Source: Hylemonella gracilis ATCC 19624
GTDB taxonomy: Bacteria > Pseudomonadota > Gammaproteobacteria > Burkholderiales > Burkholderiaceae_C
Assembly (NCBI RefSeq): GCF_000211835.1
Contig: NZ_AEGR01000109.1
Span: forward strand, 1 to 64,000
Reading direction: 5' to 3'
DNA length: 64,000 nt
Shown piece by piece: positions 54,665-63,337 of this stretch; position 1 is the first letter of the stretch; the number at the start of each line of letters is the position of its first letter. Both the position numbers and the translations under genes were made by a program. The notes below the pieces were generated by a model, which was given only the letters and a program-made list of their open reading frames with translations, was not told the DNA's origin and did no database searches.

Positions 54665-55927
54665 CTAGAGTTTGTAGCGCTCCCCGGTCAGACCTTCCAG
54701 GCCCACCTCGGGCCGTCGCCCACTCACGAGGTCGGCGACGATGCGGCTGGTGCCGCAGGCTTGCGTCCAGCCATTCGATCCATGCCCCGCATTGAGGAAC
54801 AGGCCCCGCCAACGGGTCGGCCCCAAGATCGGCGGCCCATCGGGTGTCATCGGTCGCAGGCCTGCCCAGAATTCAATTTGACGCTCGTCCAGCCCGGTGG
54901 GGATGAATTCGCGCACCACGCGCAGCAGCAAGTCGCGCTGGGCCACGTCGGCATCTAGGCCATAGCCGCCGAGCTCGGCCATGCCGGCGGCGCGTATGCG
55001 TGAGCCCAGGCGCGAGATCATGACCTTGTTGTGCTCGTCCATCAGCGCGGGACGAACGTCGGGCGCTGTCGACGACGCCAGGGGGACGGTGATTGAGTAG
55101 CCCTTGAGCGGATAGACCGGCAGGTTCAGCCCCAAAGGACGGAGCAGAAAGGGCGCTTGGTTGCCCAGCGCCAGCACGAAGGCGTCGGCGGTCAGGCGTC
55201 CGGCCGAAGTGCGTACCGCAATGATGCGATCGCCCTCGGTGTCGAAGCCCTCGACCGTGGTGTTGAAGCGCAGCTTCACGCCACGGGCGCTCAGGAGACG
55301 TGTGAGGGATTGCGTGAAGAGGTGGCTGTCACCCGATGCATCAGCCGGGAGAAAGATGGCTCCCGTGATCGCCGCGCTGCGTGCGGCGAGACCGGGCTGA
55401 TGCGCGTTGATTTCATGCGGCTCCAACCAGCGCCAGGGCACACCGAACTCATCCAGAGCCAACGCGGCGAGCCGACCATGGGCCAACTCTTGCGGTGTTC
55501 GAAAGAGCCAAAGCGTGCCATCGGCGTGGAAATCAAAGTCATGCAGCCCCTCGCGCTCGGCCAGCGAGCGCAGGCAGGCCAGGCTGTAGTGCGCCACCCG
55601 CTGCATGCGCAGCTTGTTGCGGCGGAAGTTCTGGGCATTGCATTCGCCCAACCACCGCACGATCCAGCGCCACTGGTGCGCACTCCACCGCGGGCGAAAG
55701 CGGATGGGCGCATGAGACTGCCACATCATCCGCAACACCTTGGACACCATGCCCGGCGCGGCCCACGGGCCGGCGAAGCTGGGGCACAGCCCGCCTGCAT
55801 TCCCGTAGCTGGTTTCGTTGGCTGCGCGCGCATGGCGCTCGACCACCGCCACCTCATGGCCATCGCGCTCGAGGTAATAGGCGGTGGTCATGCCCACCAC
55901 ACCCGCTCCCAGCACCACCACTTTCAT
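54665..55927 (-). CDS. FAD-dependent D-amino acid dehydrogenase (DadA-like)
   Basis: Flavoprotein of 420 residues oxidising D-amino acids (or D-hydroxyproline) to imino/keto acids. The FAD fingerprint is VVVLGAGVVGMTTAYYLERDG, followed by SYGNAGGLCPSFAGPW, typical of DadA. The C-terminal half has FWAGLRPMTPDGPPILGP and LFLNAGHGSNGWTQACGT. It is the last gene of an operon with a DHDPS-family lyase, an SDR and a Bug-type receptor. Position with a DHDPS-type enzyme makes D-hydroxyproline dehydrogenase a serious alternative to DadA. Confidence 0.85.
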   Translation of the reverse strand: MKVVVLGAGVVGMTTAYYLERDGHEVAVVERHARAANETSYGNAGGLCPSFAGPWAAPGMVSKVLRMMWQSHAPIRFRPRWSAHQWRWIVRWLGECNAQNFRRNKLRMQRVAHYSLACLRSLAEREGLHDFDFHADGTLWLFRTPQELAHGRLAALALDEFGVPWRWLEPHEINAHQPGLAARSAAITGAIFLPADASGDSHLFTQSLTRLLSARGVKLRFNTTVEGFDTEGDRIIAVRTSAGRLTADAFVLALGNQAPFLLRPLGLNLPVYPLKGYSITVPLASSTAPDVRPALMDEHNKVMISRLGSRIRAAGMAELGGYGLDADVAQRDLLLRVVREFIPTGLDERQIEFWAGLRPMTPDGPPILGPTRWRGLFLNAGHGSNGWTQACGTSRIVADLVSGRRPEVGLEGLTGERYKL

Positions 55928-55978
55928 GCATGAACCTCCGTGGGGGCTTGAAATGATCGCGTTGGGTGGCGATGCAAC

Positions 55979-56980
55979 TCACTCAATGGTGATGCCGGCT
56001 TTGTCGATGATGGCTTGGTACTTGGCGGTTTCGCTCACGATGTACTTGTTGAAGTCCACCGAATTGCGGAAGACCGCGTCGAAGCCCAAGCCGTTGAGCT
56101 TGGTTTTGAAGGGCTCTGATTTGACGGCTTGCTCCGTGGCGCTCTCCAGTGCCTTGAGCACCGGCGCAGGGAGCTTGGCCGGGGCCCAGATGCCATACCA
56201 GGAATAGAACTCAAAGTCCTTGAAGCCGGCTTCCTTGACGGTGGGTACATCGGGCAGCAAGGCGCTGCGGGTGCTGCCCGTTTGCGCGATGGCGCGCAGC
56301 TTGCCGCTCTTCACTTGCGGCAGCGAGGAAAGGAAGGGATCCATCATGGCGTGCACCTGGCCGCCAATCAGGTCTTGCAAGGCAGGCGCCGCGCCCTTGT
56401 AGAGCACGATGGGGATGTTCTTGTCGTTCAAACCGGCTTCGGCTGCAAACTGCGCGATACCCAGGTGACCCGCGGAGCCAAAGCCGCTGGTCGCAAAGCT
56501 GTATTTGCTTGGGTTCGTCTTGAGAAGCTGCGTCAGCTCTTGCACGGTGTGCGCGGGCACTTGCGGGTTCACGCTGAAGATCAAGGCGCCTTGCGCGACC
56601 ATGCCGATGGGAGTGAAGTCTTTGATCGGGTCGAACTTCACCTGGCTCTTGTAGAGCAGGGGCGCTGCCGCGTGGATGGAGGCATTGAAGTACAGCGTGT
56701 AGCCATCGGGTTCGGCGCGTGCGACCAGGGCGGTGCCAATCAGGCCCGAAGCGCCGGGACGGTTATCCACCACCACGCTCTGTTTGAGCTCTGCGCTCAA
56801 GCGCTCCGCCAGGGAGCGTGCCACACCGTCCACCGCGCCACCGGCGGCATGAGGAACCACGATGGTGATGGTCTTGGCGGCGGGCCAAGCCGCTTGGGCG
56901 TGTGCGATTGGAGCCTGCAGCAGGCTGGTGACCAGGGCTGCGCCATAGAAGGCGAGCATGCGGCGGTTGAGGTGAGTCAT
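55979..56980 (-). CDS. Bug-family tripartite tricarboxylate transporter receptor
   Basis: Periplasmic solute-binding protein of 333 residues, start ATG 56980 (MTHLNRRMLAFYGAA); the N-terminal signal ends near IAHAQA. The Bug pattern is clear: PAAKTITIVVPHAAGGAVDGVARSLAERL, VVDNRPGASGLIGTALVARAEPDGYTL, and DLIGGQVHAMMDPFLSSLPQVKSGKLRAIAQTG. Such receptors bind small carboxylates or amino-acid-like acids and deliver them to TctAB permeases, none of which are here. Embedded in a catabolic operon, it probably supplies the pathway's substrate. Confidence 0.92.
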   Translation of the reverse strand: MTHLNRRMLAFYGAALVTSLLQAPIAHAQAAWPAAKTITIVVPHAAGGAVDGVARSLAERLSAELKQSVVVDNRPGASGLIGTALVARAEPDGYTLYFNASIHAAAPLLYKSQVKFDPIKDFTPIGMVAQGALIFSVNPQVPAHTVQELTQLLKTNPSKYSFATSGFGSAGHLGIAQFAAEAGLNDKNIPIVLYKGAAPALQDLIGGQVHAMMDPFLSSLPQVKSGKLRAIAQTGSTRSALLPDVPTVKEAGFKDFEFYSWYGIWAPAKLPAPVLKALESATEQAVKSEPFKTKLNGLGFDAVFRNSVDFNKYIVSETAKYQAIIDKAGITIE

Positions 56981-57065
56981 CGAATACCTAAAGTCGTTGA
57001 TGCTTGATAAACAGGGATGAAGGATGTCTCCATGAGCAGCCAATCTGCGTCGGCTCGGAGTGAAT

Positions 57066-57845
57066 CTAGAAAGTACCGGGGTACGCGCCTCCGTCGATGA
57101 GGAAGTTTTGACCGGTGATGTAGCCTGCGCGGGCCGAGCAGATGAAACCGCAGAGCGCGGCGAGCTCGTGCGCTTCTCCATAACGACCCGCGGGGTTTTG
57201 CGTGCCGCGCTCGTGCCAGAGCTGCTCAAACGATTTGCCGGTGGACTCCACCATGCCCAGGATGTGCTGACGCTGTGCGTCGGTGGCGAAGACGCCGGGC
57301 AGCAGGTTGTTGATGGTCACGTTGTGGCGCACGGTCTGTCGCGCCAGACCGGCGACAAAACCCACCAGGCCCGAGCGTGCGCCGTTCGACAGGCCGAGCT
57401 CCAGCTGCGGCGTTTTGACGCTGCGCGAGACGATGTTGACGATGCGCCCGAAGCGACGCTCGATCATGCCGTCGACCGTGCGACGCATCATCTCGATGGG
57501 GCCGATCATCATGGCATCCACGGCCTGATGCCAAATGGCGGGCGTCCAGTCGCGAAAGTCGCCCGGAGGAAATCCATCGGCGTTGTTGATCAGGATGTCC
57601 GGCGCGGGGCAGGCCGCCAGAGCCGCATCGCGCCCGGCTTCGGTGGTGATGTCCGCCGAGACCCAGCGCACCGAGCGCCCCGTTTCGGCAGAGAGCTCGG
57701 CGGCGGCTTGTTCTAGCGTGGCGACCGTGCGCGCCGCGATCACGACGTCGACCCCTTCACGCGCAAGCTCCAGGGCGCAGGCGCGGCCCATGCCGCGGCT
57801 CGCACCAAACACCAGGGCCTTGCGACCCGCAATACCCAAGTCCAT
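57066..57845 (-). CDS. Short-chain dehydrogenase/reductase with altered YxxxK site
   Basis: NAD(P)-binding SDR of 259 residues. Rossmann motif GASRGMGRACALEL (about 14-27) and the NNAD motif (DILINNAD) are intact, and a catalytic Ser is available in NIVSRS. The usual Tyr-x-x-x-Lys is replaced: aligning ARSGLVGF to the classical KAGLxGF puts Ser153 at the Tyr position and Arg157 at the Lys position. Related SDR-like proteins with such changes exist, so it may use different chemistry. It starts two bases from the DHDPS-family gene stop and lies upstream of the Bug and DadA-like genes, so it is part of that pathway. Confidence 0.85.
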   Translation of the reverse strand: MDLGIAGRKALVFGASRGMGRACALELAREGVDVVIAARTVATLEQAAAELSAETGRSVRWVSADITTEAGRDAALAACPAPDILINNADGFPPGDFRDWTPAIWHQAVDAMMIGPIEMMRRTVDGMIERRFGRIVNIVSRSVKTPQLELGLSNGARSGLVGFVAGLARQTVRHNVTINNLLPGVFATDAQRQHILGMVESTGKSFEQLWHERGTQNPAGRYGEAHELAALCGFICSARAGYITGQNFLIDGGAYPGTF

Positions 57846-57846
57846 C

Positions 57847-58782
57847 TCAGGCGGCTTTCAGTTCGGGCGAGCTCCAGCCGTATTTCTTGTCGAGTCCGAG
57901 TTCCTTGACAATGCGCAGGCCCTTGAGCAAGGGTTCGCCTTCCAGATTCTTGAGCGGCTTGCGCAGATTGCCCGCGGGTAGACCCACGGCCTTCATCAGT
58001 GACTTGATGGCGACCGGGTTGATGGCGGAGTAGGAGTAATGCAGCATCGGCAGCAGGCCGAGGTAGGCATCACGGAAGCTCACCGACACATCGGGCGTGG
58101 TCCAGGGCTTGGAGATGGTGGCGAGCTCGGCCGGCGCGATGTTGCCGGTCATATTGGCCGTGCCGTGCCCACCCAGGCTCATGGTGGGCACCACGAGGCC
58201 CAGGTTGGGCGAATCGCAGCACATCACCGAGACGTCCGGGCGCGCCTTGAGCACTTGGGCCACCTGGCCCACGCGCGTGGTCGATTCCTTGTGCACCACG
58301 TAGTTGGGGTGCTTGAAGATGCGCAGCAGGTTGTCCCAGTGCAGATCGGTTTTCACGCGCGGGGGGTTGTTGTAGAGACCCAGCGGCAGATCGGTGGCGT
58401 CAGCGACTTCGAGGAAATACTCTTCCAGGTCGGCTTCCGGTCCGCAGATGTAGGCGGGTGCCGCCAGGATCGCCCCATCGGCCCCGTTGGCGCGCGCAAA
58501 GCGCAGATAGTCGATGGTGGTCTGGGTGTTGTTGCCCGTGCAGCCGTAAAAGAACTTCATCTTCCCGGTCTTGAAGCGAGCGGTCTCGGCAATGATGGTT
58601 TCGCGCTCTTTTTGCGAGAGCATCGAGACTTCACCGGTGGAGCCCATGATGAGCACGGCTTTGGTGCCGTTGTCTTCCTGGAATTTGAGGAGGCTGCGGA
58701 AAGCGCCAAAGTCTGGGCTACCGTCTTGATTGAAAGGGGTGATCAGAGCAACGAAGGAGCCCTCGATTTTTTCTTTGGTCAT
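57847..58782 (-). CDS. DHDPS/N-acetylneuraminate-lyase-family enzyme
   Basis: Class I aldolase-fold protein of 311 residues. Schiff-base Lys165 is in YVVHKESTTR, and catalytic Tyr137 is in LGLYNNPPRV; GSTGEVSMLSQKER matches the family loop. Members include dihydrodipicolinate synthase, 5-dehydro-4-deoxyglucarate dehydratase, KDG aldolase and 1-pyrroline-4-hydroxy-2-carboxylate deaminase. It is the first gene of the operon with an SDR, Bug receptor and DadA-like oxidase. A biosynthetic DapA role is unlikely in that setting; hydroxyproline or sugar-acid catabolism is more plausible. Confidence 0.88.
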   Translation of the reverse strand: MTKEKIEGSFVALITPFNQDGSPDFGAFRSLLKFQEDNGTKAVLIMGSTGEVSMLSQKERETIIAETARFKTGKMKFFYGCTGNNTQTTIDYLRFARANGADGAILAAPAYICGPEADLEEYFLEVADATDLPLGLYNNPPRVKTDLHWDNLLRIFKHPNYVVHKESTTRVGQVAQVLKARPDVSVMCCDSPNLGLVVPTMSLGGHGTANMTGNIAPAELATISKPWTTPDVSVSFRDAYLGLLPMLHYSYSAINPVAIKSLMKAVGLPAGNLRKPLKNLEGEPLLKGLRIVKELGLDKKYGWSSPELKAA

Positions 58783-58981
58783 GAATTGCCGCGCGAAACA
58801 GTGAACGTATGCTCCAGAAGATTTTTCAGAGCGGAGGCCGATGCTATCGATGCGCGCGCCAAATCAAACTACATTTTTTTATATTAGCTTGTGTGTCATT
58901 GGAATAAAGAGCCGACTTCATGCAGGGCTCCATCGATTTCTGATGACTCATCTTGCCCCTGGCCTTTGACTGTGAGACCGA
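58783..58981. promoter_or_regulatory. Divergent control region of catabolic operon and DMT exporter
   Basis: AT-rich tract at about 58860-58915 in an otherwise GC-rich area, between two divergent start codons. It must hold promoters for both the DHDPS-family operon and the DMT gene. I cannot assign individual -35/-10 boxes with confidence, and no regulator gene lies adjacent. Confidence 0.5.
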
Positions 58982-59920
58982 ATGACTCAGCCTAACTCGC
59001 TCTATACGCAACGCAACGTTGTGTTTTTACTGGCCACCCTCTGCTGCCTGCTCTGGGGCAGCGCCTACCCGGCCATCAAGAATGGCTACGCGCTGTTCCA
59101 GATCGCGCCTGATGACATTCCGTCCAAGCTGGTGTTCGCGGGCTGGCGTTTTGTCTTCGCCGGGCTGGTGCTGCTCATCGTGGCGGCAGCCACTCGCAAG
59201 CCGGTGTTCGCGCTAGACCGGCGCGGCGTGGGCCAAGTGACCCTGGTGGGCCTGGCGCAGACCACAGCGCAGTACGTGTTCTTCTACATTGGTCTGGCCT
59301 ACGCCACGGGCGTGAAGAGTTCCATCATGAACGCCACCGGCACCTTCTTCAGCGTGCTGCTGGCGCACTTCATCTACCGCAACGACCGCCTCAGCGGCAA
59401 CAAGGCCCTGGGCTGCCTGGTGGGTTTCCTGGGCGTGATGGTCGTGAACTTCCACGACAGCCTGCTCAGCCTGGACTTCACCCTGCTGGGCGAGGGCTTC
59501 GTCGTGATCGCGGCCTTCGTGCTTTCGGCCGCGAGCATCTATGGCAAGAAGGTGTCGCAGCGCATCGACTCGGTGGTGCTGACCGGCTGGCAACTCGCCA
59601 TCGGCGGCGTCGGCCTGCTGGTGTTGGGCTTTGCCTTCGGCGGACACCTCAGCCTGCCGAGCGCGGCCGCGCTGGGCATCCTGACCTACCTGGTGGCGCT
59701 GTCGGCGATTGCCTTCTCGCTCTGGACCATCCTGCTCAAGCACAACCGCGTGAGCATGATCACGGTCTTCAACTTCATGATCCCGATCTTCGGCACGGCG
59801 CTTTCGGCCCTGTTCCTCGACGAAACCTTCCTGGAATGGAAGAACGGCATAGCCTTGGTGCTGGTCTGCGTCGGCATCTGGCTGGTCACCAAGGAAGAAA
59901 AAACGCCCGGCCGTGCGTGA
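58982..59920 (+). CDS. DMT-superfamily (EamA) transporter
   Basis: Inner-membrane exporter of 312 residues with ten helices in two EamA halves. Opening LATLCCLLWGSAYPAIKNGYALF has the EamA start motif; TGVKSSIMNATGTFFSVLLAHFIY and the second-half FNFMIPIFGTALSALFLDE are typical. Family members export amino acids or metabolites. It diverges from the DHDPS operon, possibly relieving pathway intermediates. Its stop codon lies in the loop of a terminator hairpin. Confidence 0.87.
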   Translation: MTQPNSLYTQRNVVFLLATLCCLLWGSAYPAIKNGYALFQIAPDDIPSKLVFAGWRFVFAGLVLLIVAAATRKPVFALDRRGVGQVTLVGLAQTTAQYVFFYIGLAYATGVKSSIMNATGTFFSVLLAHFIYRNDRLSGNKALGCLVGFLGVMVVNFHDSLLSLDFTLLGEGFVVIAAFVLSAASIYGKKVSQRIDSVVLTGWQLAIGGVGLLVLGFAFGGHLSLPSAAALGILTYLVALSAIAFSLWTILLKHNRVSMITVFNFMIPIFGTALSALFLDETFLEWKNGIALVLVCVGIWLVTKEEKTPGRA

Positions 59921-59933
59921 CGGTCGGGCGTTT
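59901..59933. terminator. Hairpin terminator overlapping the DMT stop codon
   Basis: Arms 59901-59913 and 59921-59933 pair with a seven-base loop that contains the DMT gene's TGA. A-run on the left and T-run on the right of the stem suggest bidirectional function for the convergent DMT and nitroreductase genes. Confidence 0.8.
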
Positions 59934-59962
59934 CGGGTCAGCGTGCCGTCGCTGACGGCGGC

Positions 59963-60601
59963 TCAGCGAACTTCGGTGACGAAGTCCTTGCGGCTGCGGC
60001 GCACCTTCTTCTGGTTCACCAGCCAGTCGCCTTCATCGGCGCGGTAACCCAGCGGCATGATCACCACGCTGCGCAGACCACGCGCCTTCAGGCCCAGGAT
60101 CTCGTCCAGGGCGGCGGGGTCAAACCCTTCCATGGGTGTGCTGTCGACCTTTTCGGCGGCCGCGGCGATCAGCGCCGTGCCCACGCCGATGTAGGCCTGG
60201 CGCGCCGCGTGCGCGTAGTTCTCTTCGGCGGGACGCGGGGGGTACAAGCTCAACAGCTTCTGACGGTAGGCCTCGAAACCTTCGTTGGTGGAACCCCGTT
60301 CGCTGTTGGTGAGGTCGAACATGGCATTGATGCGCTCGGCGGTGTAGTTGTCCCACGCGGCGAACACCAGCAGGTGCGAGCCATCGGTGACCTGCGCCTG
60401 GTTCCAGGCGATGGCCTTGATCTTCTCGCGCACCTCCTTGTTGGTGACGAGGATCACCTCATAGGGCTGCAGGCCGCTGGAGGTGGCGGTCAGGCGGACG
60501 GCTTCCAAAATGCGGTCCACCTTCTCTTGGGGAACAGCCTTGGCCGGGTTCATTTTTTTGGTGGCGTAGCGCCACTGAAGTTGTTCGATCAGCTGGGACA
60601 T
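59963..60601 (-). CDS. Nitroreductase-family NAD(P)H oxidoreductase
   Basis: FMN oxidoreductase of 212 residues from the ATG at 60601 (MSQLIEQLQWRYATKK). The family start WRYATKKMNPAKAVPQEKVDRILEAVRLTATSSGLQPYEV and the C-terminal GLRSVVIMPLGYRADEGDWLVNQKKVRR place it with NfsB/YdjA-type enzymes. It likely reduces quinones, nitroaromatics or flavin-accepting substrates. The frame extends far upstream antisense to arginase, but that part is a shadow. Shares a terminator with the convergent DMT gene; arginase diverges upstream. Confidence 0.9.
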   Translation of the reverse strand: MSQLIEQLQWRYATKKMNPAKAVPQEKVDRILEAVRLTATSSGLQPYEVILVTNKEVREKIKAIAWNQAQVTDGSHLLVFAAWDNYTAERINAMFDLTNSERGSTNEGFEAYRQKLLSLYPPRPAEENYAHAARQAYIGVGTALIAAAAEKVDSTPMEGFDPAALDEILGLKARGLRSVVIMPLGYRADEGDWLVNQKKVRRSRKDFVTEVR

Positions 60602-60724
60602 GGAATGCACGCAAAAAGTTGGCGGTTCATGCATATGGGACCGAACCTGGCGATTGCAAGCCCATTTGCAAGCCCATTTCCATGTCGCCCATGAAAAGTT
60701 GGCGGGCCGCGATAATCCCGGCCC

Positions 60725-61675
60725 ATGTCTGCTTCTTTTGTTCCTGGCGCCACGCCCGCACGCACCGTGCGGCTGATCGGTGCGCCCACCGACATCGGCG
60801 CGGGCGCGCGCGGCGCCTCCATGGGGCCTGAAGCCCTGCGGGTGGCGGGCATCGCCGAGATGTTCACGCGACGCGGTCTGACCGTGCATGACACGGGCAA
60901 CCTGCACGGGCCGAACAACCCCTGCCTCCCGCCTCAGGGCGGCTACCGCCATCTGGACGAAGTGGTGGCCTGGAACCAGGCGGTGCACGATGCCGTCCAC
61001 ACCGCGCTCGCCGCGGGCGAGTTGCCGGTGCTGCTGGGCGGCGACCACAGTCTGGGCATCGGCTCCATCAGCGCGGTGGCGCGCCACTGCCGGGCCACGG
61101 GCCGCGCACTGCGGGTGCTGTGGCTGGACGCGCACGCGGACTTCAACACCCACGACATCACGCCCTCGGGCAATCTGCACGGCATGCCGGTGGCCTGCCT
61201 GTGCGGCGACGGACCTTCCGCCCTGGTGTCCATGGCGGGCCACGTGCCGGCGATCGCTGCGTCCAGCCTGCGGCAGATCGGCATTCGCAGCGTGGACGAA
61301 GGCGAGCGCCATCGCGTGCGCGAGGCCGGGCTGGAGGTCTATGACATGCGCTACATCGACGAAGTGGGCATGCGGGCCGCGATGGACAAGGCGCTGGCCG
61401 GACTGGACGACCACACCCACCTGCACGTGAGCTTCGACGTGGACTTTCTGGACCCGGAGATCGCCCCGGGCGTGGGCACCACGGTGCCCGGCGGACCGAC
61501 TTACCGCGAAGCCCAGCTGTGCATGGAAATGATCGCCGACACCGGCCGCGTGGCCTCGCTGGACATCGTGGAACTCAACCCCGCGCTGGACGTGCGCAAC
61601 CGCACGGCGCAGGTAGCGGTGGAGCTGGTGGAAAGCCTGTTTGGCAAATCCACGCTCATGCGCGACCGCGGTTAG
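60725..61675 (+). CDS. rocF: Arginase
   Basis: Mn-dependent ureohydrolase of 316 residues splitting arginine to ornithine and urea. Metal-binding motifs: GGDHSLGIGSI, DAHADFNTHDITPSGNLHGMP, and SFDVDFLDPEIAPGVGT, with GGPTYREAQLCME. The length and GNLHGMPVA segment fit arginase over agmatinase. It is a single gene, divergent from the nitroreductase. With argP/argO and argS elsewhere it is one of several arginine-related genes, but they are not clustered. Confidence 0.95.
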   Translation: MSASFVPGATPARTVRLIGAPTDIGAGARGASMGPEALRVAGIAEMFTRRGLTVHDTGNLHGPNNPCLPPQGGYRHLDEVVAWNQAVHDAVHTALAAGELPVLLGGDHSLGIGSISAVARHCRATGRALRVLWLDAHADFNTHDITPSGNLHGMPVACLCGDGPSALVSMAGHVPAIAASSLRQIGIRSVDEGERHRVREAGLEVYDMRYIDEVGMRAAMDKALAGLDDHTHLHVSFDVDFLDPEIAPGVGTTVPGGPTYREAQLCMEMIADTGRVASLDIVELNPALDVRNRTAQVAVELVESLFGKSTLMRDRG

Positions 61676-61836
61676 CGCGCTGCACACTGGCCCAGCTGGC
61701 CCGTTTTTTGCGCCACCTTGCCATGCACCCGCGCGATTGCGTTTCACCTCAACCGTTGGCCCACGGCACCGGACATCGCTGAATGGCTTCGACACGGCGC
61801 CGCGCCATACTCCCGACCTCTCTTGCAAGGAAACCC

Positions 61837-62277
61837 ATGTCCTCCATCACGCTCCGCTTCCTCGCCGAACCCAGCACCGTCAACTACGGCGGCAAGGTGC
61901 ACGGCGGCACCGTCATGAAATGGATCGACGAAGCCGGCTATGCCTGCGCCACCAGCTGGGCCAAGCGCTACTGCGTCACGGTCTATGTGGGCGGCATCCG
62001 CTTCCACCGCCCCATCATGATTGGCGACCTGGTGGAAGTGGAAGCCAAGCTGGCCTACACCGGCAGCACCAGCATGAACATCTCGGTCGAGGTGCGCAGC
62101 GGTGACATGAAGGGCGGGAACTTGGAAACCACGACCGAATGCCTGATCGTCTTCGTCTCGGTGGATTCTCACGGCAAGCCCATGCCGGTCCCGGCCTGGA
62201 CCCCCGATACACCCGAGGCCAACGCCCTGGCCAAGCGGGCCAAGGCCCAGCTGGACGCGTCGCGTTCGGCAGGCTGA
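61837..62277 (+). CDS. Acyl-CoA thioesterase (hotdog fold, YciA-like)
   Basis: Cytoplasmic thioesterase of 146 residues from the ATG at 61837 (AAGGAAA upstream); the ATG at 61783 would add an unsupported tail. A single hotdog domain is seen: NYGGKVHGGTVMKWIDEAGYACA with the catalytic Asp, GGIRFHRPIMIGDLVEVEAKLAYTGSTSM, and TTTECLIVFVSVD. Acts as a multimer on acyl-CoA esters; chain-length preference not predictable. Follows arginase after a 160-base gap with no visible terminator. Confidence 0.87.
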   Translation: MSSITLRFLAEPSTVNYGGKVHGGTVMKWIDEAGYACATSWAKRYCVTVYVGGIRFHRPIMIGDLVEVEAKLAYTGSTSMNISVEVRSGDMKGGNLETTTECLIVFVSVDSHGKPMPVPAWTPDTPEANALAKRAKAQLDASRSAG

Positions 62278-62353
62278 CATGGCAAGTCTGCGATGGCTCC
62301 AATCAGGATGCCATCGCCAGCGATCACGCACCGCGCCCGCGCCTTGAATGCAT

Positions 62354-63337
62354 TCAGAGCACGCGGCGACGCGCGAAACGCACGACCGTGACCCCGGCAC
62401 GCGCCTGGCGCGTGGATGGCATGACCAGCACGCAGTCGTCGTAGGGCGTCGTGACCGGAACCTCATCGTTCCAGCCAATGACGGTGCCTGCGTCGGCAAT
62501 CAACTCCAGCCCGGTGTAGGGTGCGGCGAAACGGAAGTTCGCGCTCGTGGCCACGACCGGCCCGGTGACTTCCAGCACCCATTGACGCGGTGCGTCGGGC
62601 TGGAGCCAGCCGGGCAGCAGGCGCGCGGCCGTGGTCATGTCCAAGGCGCCGGCGGCGACGAGGAAGCGACTGCAGATGTCTTGGGCGACGACCCGGCTGG
62701 CTGGATCACCATGGAAGCCGCATTCGACCAGCAGCGAATGCGTGCCGTTGTCGCCGAGTTCTCCAAAACGGCCGTAGTCGCGCATGCGCACGCCATCCTG
62801 ATGACCAGCATCGACCACCACATGCTCGGGCGTGCGCAGAATGCGCGCCAGGGCCAGGTTTCGCAACTGAATGCCGGTGAGCAGCAAGGGTGCCGAGGGT
62901 TCGTGCATGGAGTGCAGGTCCAGCAGCCAATCTGCGGCGGCAACAAAGGGCCGCAAGGCGGCGGCGCGGCGACGCTCCAAGCTGCCGCCTTCGTCCATGC
63001 GAGCATCGAGCCACTGGCGATTCAGGTCTTCTTCCACCAGGCGCGAGGCATCGTGATTCGCCGGGTCAAAGCGGTCGAAGGCTTCGAGGTTGCAGAAGGC
63101 CAGCGTGAGGCGGCCTTGGCGCGGGCGCACGCCCGCTTCCAGCAGCCCGAGCAGCGCCCAGGCACCGCACAGCTCGTTGCCGTGGACCAGGGCGCTGATC
63201 ATCACGTGCCGCCCAGGCAGCCCGGAATCAAATTGCCAAACACCGGCCGTGCCAGTGTTGCCAGCACGCCAGCCCCCCAGATCCGGGAGCGCCAACTCAA
63301 AAGCTGCGTGCGGTAAAAGTGTGGAGGCGATGCTCAT
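62354..63337 (-). CDS. Succinylglutamate desuccinylase/aspartoacylase-like zinc deacylase
   Basis: Protein of 327 residues with the AstE/AspA carboxypeptidase-like fold. Zinc ligands are likely His52 and Glu55 (SALVHGNELCGAW) and His142 (LLDLHSMHE); CNLEAFDRFDP and EEDLNRQWLD also fit. The substrate is probably an N-acyl amino acid. Its ATG overlaps the stop of a Bug-type receptor (ATGA), so uptake of an N-acyl compound and its deacylation are likely coupled. No other ast genes are present, so it is not a classical arginine-succinyltransferase operon. Confidence 0.85.
   Translation of the reverse strand: MSIASTLLPHAAFELALPDLGGWRAGNTGTAGVWQFDSGLPGRHVMISALVHGNELCGAWALLGLLEAGVRPRQGRLTLAFCNLEAFDRFDPANHDASRLVEEDLNRQWLDARMDEGGSLERRRAAALRPFVAAADWLLDLHSMHEPSAPLLLTGIQLRNLALARILRTPEHVVVDAGHQDGVRMRDYGRFGELGDNGTHSLLVECGFHGDPASRVVAQDICSRFLVAAGALDMTTAARLLPGWLQPDAPRQWVLEVTGPVVATSANFRFAAPYTGLELIADAGTVIGWNDEVPVTTPYDDCVLVMPSTRQARAGVTVVRFARRRVL

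Noticed and set aside
60602-61828. Upstream extension of the nitroreductase frame to 621 codons
   Set aside because: The extension is antisense to arginase and lacks domains. The ATG at 60601 gives a normal-length nitroreductase.
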